Notes under the pieces: model-generated
The model's input: the letters and a program-made list of their open reading frames with translations, nothing else
Databases searched by the model: none
Told to the model about the DNA's origin: nothing
From: Larix kaempferi
Taxonomy: Eukaryota; Streptophyta; Pinopsida; Pinales; Pinaceae
Length of the DNA: 64,000 bases
Direction of reading: 5' to 3'
Assembly: GCA_027924585.1 (NCBI GenBank)
Contig: BSBM01000486.1
Coordinates: 46,020,001 to 46,084,000, forward strand
Position numbers and translations under genes: made by a program
In this document: piece after piece, positions 57,551 to 64,000 of the stretch
Layout: each line of letters starts with the position of its first letter
Numbering within the stretch: the stretch's first letter is position 1

Positions 57551-57929
57551 TGTGAGGAACCTCCAGCAATTAAATGATAAAAATGCACGATATATCAAAA
57601 TAGTAGAACACAGAAGGGATTTATTGATCACAGGCCACTTCGAGGGGGAAACCTCCTTTGAGCAAGCTCAATACAAATAACTCATGGATGCCTTCATTGG
57701 CCTCAACACGTACTTATATACTAATTCTAAGGTAAACAACTATTACTCCCCATCAATGTGGGATAATACAATATACTCACGGGACAACTTACAAAGCATA
57801 TGTGTCTAACAACAATATACTAACAATGTGGGATAATACGATATGCTCACGGGACGACTTACAAAGCATATGCATCCAACAACAATATACTAACAAAGTA
57901 AAGAGAAGGGTTGACACGGGTTCCTAACA
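57551..57929 (-). repeat. 5' LTR of C1
   Basis: Matches 30823-31202 over its entire length with about 35 differences by eye, including the internal 67-bp duplication. Confidence 0.9.
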
Positions 57930-58990
57930 ACCCCATTTGCAACAAGATGAACCAAATAAATAGCCAAGAGGCTTTATCATAATCCTTAGAGAGGTCCAAC
58001 TTAATAACTTCAACATGCTTATTCTGCAACTTAATAGAATGCAATACTTCTTGAGCTGCTTCAACTACTTCATGAATAGACTAACTTGGTAAAAAATCAA
58101 ACTACTCCTTGGAAATGGTCCGAGAAATAATAAGCTTAACCCAGTTTGCAATTATTTTGGCTATGATTTTGTAGATCCCATTACATAGATAAATGGGTTT
58201 GAAATCGTCACAGTGCTTAGGTTTACCCTTCTTAAGAATAAGAGCCAGAAAAGCAGCATTCAATGCAACAGGAATTTGTCCAGAGGAGAGAACTTCCACA
58301 ACCACCTTTAGAATGTCATTACAAAGCAAATCAGAAAAATTTAGAAATAAATTTGTTCCCCAACCATCAATACCCATACTTTTATCCTTCTTGAATATAT
58401 GTAGAATAGAAAGGATCTCATCTAGATCAGTTGTCCAAAAACATACATCATTATCTTTGACCTCAACTGATCAAGAGAAAATAACAAGAACCTTGAGCAT
58501 ACTATCTATGAGAGTTCTTCTTGAATTATAATATAAAGAAGATAAATATCTTGACACCAAATCCACTAGAGGCTTGAAACCATGAACAACACAACCCTCT
58601 CCATCCTGAATCTCCAAGATTGAATTAATGTTATGGCGATGCTTGGAATTTTTTTGGAAATATGTTATGTTCTAATCCCTAGCCTCCAGCCATAGCACCC
58701 GACATTTTAATCCCCATTCGACTTCTTTGTCATGAAGAATCTTTTCCTTTTCTTGATTAAGAGAGACTACTAGCTTTCCTTCATCTAGAGAGAAGATACC
58801 AGAGAACAAACTAGTATAGAGAGATCCTAATTGATCTTCAATTGCCTAGACTGTGGCCTCCCTAGAACTCCTCTTCTCTTTATTCCACAACACAATCCTA
58901 TATTTTACGGCCGAAAGACTATCCACAAAATGTAACCCTGCCGATCTCTGATCTTCCATCCTGATAGGACTCTAGGACTCCTGCACAAGC
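57930..58990 (-). pseudogene. L2 reverse transcriptase, N-terminal part
   Basis: The minus strand shows DKSMGIDGWGTNLFLNF, AFLALILKKGKPKHCDDFKPI and KIIAKIIANWVK, then VEVIKLDLSKDYDKASW, the RT block with the first catalytic Asp (KLDLSKAYD in most LINEs). The FADD block lies beyond the break. Several stops are present. Confidence 0.82.
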
Positions 58991-59049
58991 TTGATGGATT
59001 CTTCATCGTATGTCCAACTAGAATTTTATTTAAAAGATGTTCCTGGATT

Positions 59050-59755
59050 TTATTAACACAAACCAATTTCTAATAAAATAGGTAAATGATATGAGAAACA
59101 AATATTATGGACCCAATACTTGAAGATACCTATCTCTTCACACAACAATTCATGCATAAAGAAGTGATCCAACCTCCTTGCGACTCCCGCATCACCTAAC
59201 TGCTTATTACTCCAAGTTGAGGTCATAATATATAGCTTGATATCCACCCATCCATTAGTATCAAACAAGGGTTGCAAAAAGGGATCCAATTTATCTTCAC
59301 GTGCATGGAGGCCCCAAACCTCCTTTCCAGAAAACACAAAATTGAAATCCCCACCAGTGATTACATTCAGAACTTGAAAAACCATGCGATGAAAGCATTC
59401 TCCCAAAAACATCTTCTATCATTATAGGGACCATAACAATTCAAGATAGAAATATGAGAATCCAAGTAATTCAAATAAACTTCTAAACATAAAATATAAG
59501 CACATGCAAAGGAGCACTCCACCACTAAAGAATAATTCACCCTAGAAGCCAAACCTCCAAAAATATCCACTATGTCGAGAGAAAAAATTACCATCCCTTG
59601 AATGCTTCCTCCAACAAAGGAATATCTACCTCACAAGAAACCATAGTATCCTACAGCAACAAAACATCTGGAGACTCTAGACTAATCAACCACTTGAGGG
59701 AGAGAATTTTTGCTTTCTCTCTCAAGCGACAAATGTTAAGAGAACAAATTTTCAT
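59050..59755 (-). pseudogene. L2 endonuclease
   Basis: ATG at 59755 starts MKICSLNICRLREKAK, the usual endonuclease beginning. LLL-stop-DT replaces the LLQET block, so the catalytic Glu is lost. Later motifs are readable: ILNCYGPYND, GGDFNFV and RRLDHFF. It would nick target DNA to prime reverse transcription. Confidence 0.82.
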
Positions 59756-60365
59756 TTGGAAACTATTTCTAGGGCTTCTACTTCTCTAAGTGTCCCTATG
59801 ATACATAACTACCTACCATGACTTATTTCCTACTTCGCTCATTCCTTAGCATGAAACAGTCTCGACTTTCTTCCTGCTTTTCCACTCTAAGGAGGAGGAG
59901 GTTCATTGAATTCCAAAACACCCTAAACCTTGTCCTGATATCTTAACAGGTAAGGTACTCATGAACTCCCCTTAGGAACCTAGATTTTTCCAAATTTCCA
60001 TAGATTCTATATCGTCAGACAAATTAATGACCAAATCATTGGCCACCTTTCCCATTGGGCCCCCCTTACTCTAGAAACATTATGTTGCATTGTTGACACA
60101 AGACGATTCCAAATTGATGAGAGGTGGAAAAACTACATAATCCTCCAACCTTCAAGGAAAAAATACTTCAAAATTCCTCCATATATTTTCCACCTTCACA
60201 AAACGACTCGACGAGAAATTGATTCTTTCGAACAGGTCTTGAACAAAAACTAGAACCATTGGATTACGAGGCGATGCAAATTATGAAGGTAAGATAAAAT
60301 CCTACACCATTTCAACCTCCTCAGCAGCCTCCGACCTTGAACCCTTTTATCCTACCACCTACTCT

Positions 60366-62548
60366 TCACTTGTTGGGTATGCACTCGGAGGAAGAATTGG
60401 GTTCCTTTAACAATGCTCTAGGCACATAATCATCCTTCTCCTTTGGAAATTTCCTCTGCCAAATATTTGAAGAGAAATAGTAATTGCACTTTGATACCAC
60501 ATGGCCATAGTTATGACATTGAACACAGCAAAAAGGAACACTCAAATAATCCAAAGACTAAGAGAAAATAACATCACCAACCACCAAATCAATAGACTCA
60601 AATAACCCCACCCTTAAAACAACTTCTACCAACATATGGGCCATCGACCTTTATGAAGACTCAAACAATCCTGCATCCATGGCTAAGAACTTACTAATTG
60701 TGTCACCTATGGCCTTCAAGCCTTCCAATAACCAAAACTCTAAAGGCAAACACGACAATTTCACCCATACAGGAATTGCTTCCAAAAAGTCCTTCCTCAA
60801 ATCAAACAATGGATGCCATTTTTTCAATACTACTTCCAATACCCCACGTACTACATAGAATTGCATGAACATTCTTTTCAGAAATAAAATTGGAGCCAAG
60901 CCAACCATGAGCTAGCCTATGAATCTCAATCAAATTATCTACTAAAGGGAACCAGTTTTCAATAACCCACTACTACAGTTCTCTCTCACCGACTCTAAGA
61001 CCACATATTTTACCTACCAGAAAACACCCGGCCATTTTGGAAATATCCAGCACCGTGACATCCTTACCCACAACCAGAGACACACCAAAGGATTTTGAAT
61101 TCACCACCTTTCACTTCTTCTTCAAGACAGGAGAGAAACTAGCAACAAATTCGAAGAGATCCACTTGCATTCCGATGAAATCCTCACCTTTAACTTCCTC
61201 TTTTGCTAACCTATCAATTGGCGAGGAAAGGACCTAGGAATGATTCTGAGATGAGGCTAGATTTGGCTATACCCATACCAATTCCAAAGCATCACTTCTC
61301 TGTTCTGATGGTGAATGCTAAGGTAGGCCTTCCTGAAATGAGCAATCACCATCAGAAGAGGCAGTTGGCATCGACTGATGTAGATCCAGGTCAGATGAAA
61401 TTCCTAGGGGTATGGACTGTGTCAAGATATGATTACACCTGAGCATTGATCTGGGACATACCCTTCTAAATCAACACACAAAGAAGACGATCCCCACAAC
61501 TCTTCATCACTGAAAAATATATCTTCATGAGATAGAGAGTCCTCTAAGTATTCAACTAGTTGGACATCAAGCAAATTCTACCAACATATGGGCCACCGAC
61601 CTTGATGAAGACTCTAAAAATCCTGCATCCACAGCTAAGAACTTACTAATTGTGTCACCTATGGCATTCAAGCCTTCTAACAACCAAAACTCTAAAGGAA
61701 AACACAACAATTTCACCCATACAGGAATTGCTTCCAAAAAGTCCTTCCTTAGATAAAAGAATGGATGTTGTTTTTTCAATACCAACATATTACTTCCAAT
61801 ACCCCACATACTACATAGAATTTATTAAATTTCCTTTTCATAAATAAAATTGGAGCCAAGCCAACCACGAGCTAGCCTATGAATCTCATGCAAATTATCT
61901 ACCAAAGGGCACCAATTTTCAATAACCCACTACTACAATTCTCTCTCACCGACTCTAAGACCACATATTTACCTACGAGAAAACACCCCTCCATTTTGGC
62001 AATATCCAACACTGTGACATCCTTACCCACAACCAGAGACACACCAAATCCTTTCGAATGCGCCACCTTTCGCTTCTTCTTCAAGACAGGAGAGAAACTG
62101 ACAACAAATTCGAAGAGATCCACCTCAATTACGATGAAACTCTCACCTTTAACTTCCTCTTTTGCTAACCTATCAACTGGCAAAGAAAGGACCAGGGAAT
62201 TATTATTAGATGAGGCTATATTTGGCTATACCCATACCAAATCCAAAGCAACACTTCTCTGTTTTGATGGCAAATGTTGAGGTGGGCCTTCCTGAAATGA
62301 GAAATCACCATTAGAAGAGGAAGTTGGCATCGACTGATGTAGATCCAGGTAAGATGAAATGCCCAGGGGTATGGACTATCTCAGGATATGATAACACCTG
62401 AGCATTGATTTGGGACATACCCTTCTAAATCAACACATAAAGAAGATGATCCCCACAATTCTTCATCACTGAAAAATATATCTTCGTGAGATAGAGAGTC
62501 CTATAAGTAGTCAATTAGTTGGACATCAAGCTTTAGAATTAGCTCCAT
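60366..62548 (-). pseudogene. L2 ORF1 with internal tandem duplication
   Basis: ATG at 62548 (MELILKLDVQLID) opens ORF1. DUF4283-like sequence (LRKDFLEAIPVWVKL; LEFWLLEGL; AIGDTISKFLA) occurs twice, at about 61809-61567 and 60908-60651, because of the duplication. A CCHC knuckle CCVQCHNYGHVVSKC lies near 60530. Stops are frequent. The single-copy C-terminus after the knuckle shows that the duplication covers only the N-terminal two thirds. Confidence 0.75.
60624..62531. repeat. Tandem duplication, 952 and 956 bp units
   Basis: Units 60624-61575 and 61576-62531 are direct copies joined head to tail; both begin TTCTACCAACATATGGGCC and end GGACATCAAGC. They differ by scattered substitutions and small gaps (under one in ten by eye). 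The copy nearer ORF1 start has stops that the other lacks. Confidence 0.88.
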
Positions 62549-63431
62549 CACGAATTATCTCTTGCATAAATCCCTCACGCCGAATAGAAAATCGTAATCC
62601 GCTGTAGACTACCCCATCGAATCCCCCTTCATGGATATACTTTTTCCTCCATATAATTATGTTACCTCCTCATAATGTTTTTCATGTTTCATTTCTTAAT
62701 AAATATGTACATGATCCTAACCATGTGATTGGTTGGGATGTGATCTAGGTAGAAGCAATGAGAGAGTTCCAAACATAACCATTATGCATCCTCGATAAGA
62801 AAGAAACATTGCCTATGGAACCAAGCCATCAGGAAGACAAAGGTGCAATGGAAGCAATTTAGTCTCTATGAGGCTACATGGGAGTTGGAGGACCTATGAA
62901 ACATCAATAGGGATTAAATCCCTTGAGATTCAAACCTTTTTTAAGAGCACAATACTTGAAGAAAGATTTGCACTTTAAGGGATTGATCCCTCTCAACAAC
63001 ACTTAATCGATCTAAAGTTGTTGATTTGAGTTTCCACACACACACAGACACACATATATGATCCTTTGAAATTTACTATGTATAATCTAGAATTATAATT
63101 CTCCTTAATTATGGGAAGTTTGACCATGGACCTTTGTCCTTAGGAGTGTTTTCCCATTTTAAGATGGCTAATATTTGTAAAATTGGAAAAGAATGAGTAG
63201 ATCAAAATGAAACTTTACCTCTCCAAAAAAAGGCGAGGATATTCACCATGCACATTTGATTCCATCCCTAATAACAAACTCTTGTACACTATCAAATACA
63301 ATGCCTTAACTTGACATCTATTTCTAGAAAGTTTGCATGGATACATGACATATCCCCTCCACTTACATGCCCTCTCATGGTACTTTCATTCCCCACCACT
63401 GCGTGCTACTTCAACCCTCTCTGCCACCACG
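62549..63431. other. Spacer
   Basis: The first 80 bp may be the 5' untranslated part of L2. The rest is AT-rich with a short (CA)n/(TA)n run at about 63035-63060 and no gene. Confidence 0.5.
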
Positions 63432-63526
63432 TGTTGATGTATTTGTAACTTCGGAAGATATTCTTCTATGTATTACATTTGTACTTTATTGTATATCCCA
63501 CAGAGATGTATTATTCCTCTGATTGG

Positions 63527-63592
63527 AAGTGTCGTCATTTGTATTTGTAAGTGTCGTCATGTGCATCGACAAGTGTCATCATTTGTATTGAT
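63527..63592 (+). repeat. Three 22-bp tandem repeats in U3
   Basis: AAGTGTCGTCAT or AAGTGTCATCAT starts at 63527, 63549 and 63571, an exact 22-bp period, about 110-175 bp upstream of the TATA box. Confidence 0.75.
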
Positions 63593-63702
63593 GGGTTATA
63601 AGACCACCAGTGTGGGTTCACCCCTGGTTAGCACATGTGGTTGGGTTATTAGGCTTGATTAGCAAGTCGGCCCCAGTGGATTATTCGCAGGTCAAGTCAG
63701 TG

Positions 63703-63710
63703 TATAAATA
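63703..63710 (+). promoter_or_regulatory. TATA box of the right-edge LTR
   Basis: TATAAATA followed by GAGAGG and, about 30 bp on, a pyrimidine-rich start region (CTCACTTCTC). It is the best plain Pol II core promoter in the window. Confidence 0.65.
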
Positions 63711-64000
63711 GAGAGGTTGCGTCTCTGATTTAGATAATTCACTCACTTCTCAAGCTCGCATAGCTAAGAGAGAAAGTGGCGCACTTGTGGAGGAGGAGGA
63801 GCATCTGCTAGAGACATCTCTTTGGGTTTAATCCTTGTGATCTTGTATTGTGGCTTATCTTATCTCTAAGGAAGTTGCGGGGTTTTTCACCTTCTTGGTT
63901 TTCCCCAGTGAAACTCTATGTCTCTTGTCTGATTGCTTTTGTGTCTATGATCGATATGCTGTAAATATATGATGTACATGTTATTCTCTTAGAGATCCTA

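Larger units (their letters stand above)
30823..57929 (-). mobile_element. Element C1: chromovirus, split by LINE L1 and G3
   Basis: The two LTRs (30823-31202 and 57551-57929) are 27 kb apart because a LINE with a gypsy element inside it has landed in the 5' untranslated region. Minus-strand order from 57929: LTR, tRNA-Met PBS, leader, [L1 plus G3], rest of leader, Gag, protease, RT, RNase H, integrase, chromodomain, polypurine tract, LTR. The LTRs differ at about 35 of 379 positions by eye (about 9%). The flanking 5-mers (AATGT and ACCCC) do not match. Confidence 0.85.
57930..62548 (-). mobile_element. LINE L2, minus strand, RT cut by C1
   Basis: From 62548 downward: ORF1 with a 0.95-kb tandem duplication, endonuclease, and RT up to SKDYDKASW, where the sequence stops at the C1 LTR. 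The rest of RT and the 3' end are not found on the far side of C1 (before 30823), so the lost part was removed by deletion or rearrangement. Confidence 0.82.
63432..64000 (+). repeat. Copia-like LTR running off the window
   Basis: TGTTGATGTATTTG could be the LTR start. A TATA box follows at 63703, then U5-type sequence with GGTTTTTCACC and GGTTTTCCCCAGTGAAA, a signature of many plant copia LTRs. The end is beyond the window, so the element type rests on this signature alone. Confidence 0.6.

Noticed and set aside
63428-63433. CACGTG G-box as a regulatory site
   Set aside because: It overlaps the presumed LTR border, so half lies in flanking DNA; likely coincidence.

Overview
This window is nuclear DNA from a seed plant with a large, repeat-filled genome. 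I see no intact host gene, no rRNA or ordinary tRNA gene and no CRISPR. Nearly everything recognisable is retrotransposon: Ty3/gypsy of several lineages, Ty1/copia and LINEs with DUF4283-type ORF1 and RNase H. The mixture of long AT-rich spacers, old nested elements and very long LTRs would suit a gymnosperm, but this is a guess from style, not from a marker gene.

Layout: 1-2808 unassigned DNA. 2809-12254 element G1, a decayed Ty3/gypsy on the minus strand with its 5' LTR cut short. 12255-14568 AT-rich spacer. 14569-15345 fragments of another gypsy (PBS and gag start) and of a copia. 15346-28593 element G2, a plus-strand gypsy with a truncated 5' LTR, a copia inserted near its gag, and a giant 3' LTR interrupted by a short-LTR element (about 24149-26715). 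28594-30822 spacer with a minisatellite. 30823-57929 element C1, a minus-strand chromovirus with a C-terminal chromodomain, split by a LINE (L1, about 36006-56948), which is itself split by element G3 (42529-56101). 57930-62548 a second, minus-strand LINE (L2) with a 0.95-kb tandem duplication. 62549-63431 spacer. 63432-64000 a copia-like LTR running off the edge.

The most unusual object is G3, with its diverged sister G2. Its LTRs are 3.65 kb, mostly R/U5 sequence because the TATA box lies about 110 bp from the LTR start. Each LTR carries a 613-codon reading frame (globular N-terminus, acidic linker with a SUMO-interaction-like motif and a basic NLS-like patch, C-terminal coiled coil). That frame would be the first cistron of the genomic RNA, ahead of the tRNA-Asp-type primer site and gag-pol. 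The pol order is PR - RNase H (intact D-E-D-D) - RT - degenerate gypsy RNase H - integrase, so the working RNase H sits before RT. A tRNA-Arg-like segment ending in CCA lies directly before the 3' LTR in both G3 and G2.

The nesting can be dated relatively. By eye the two LTRs differ by about 9% in C1 (outermost), about 8% in G1 over the shared part, and about 2% in G3 (innermost), which agrees with the order of insertion. Removing G3 closes an in-frame reading frame in the 3' part of L1, which fixes its boundaries and 5-bp target duplication.
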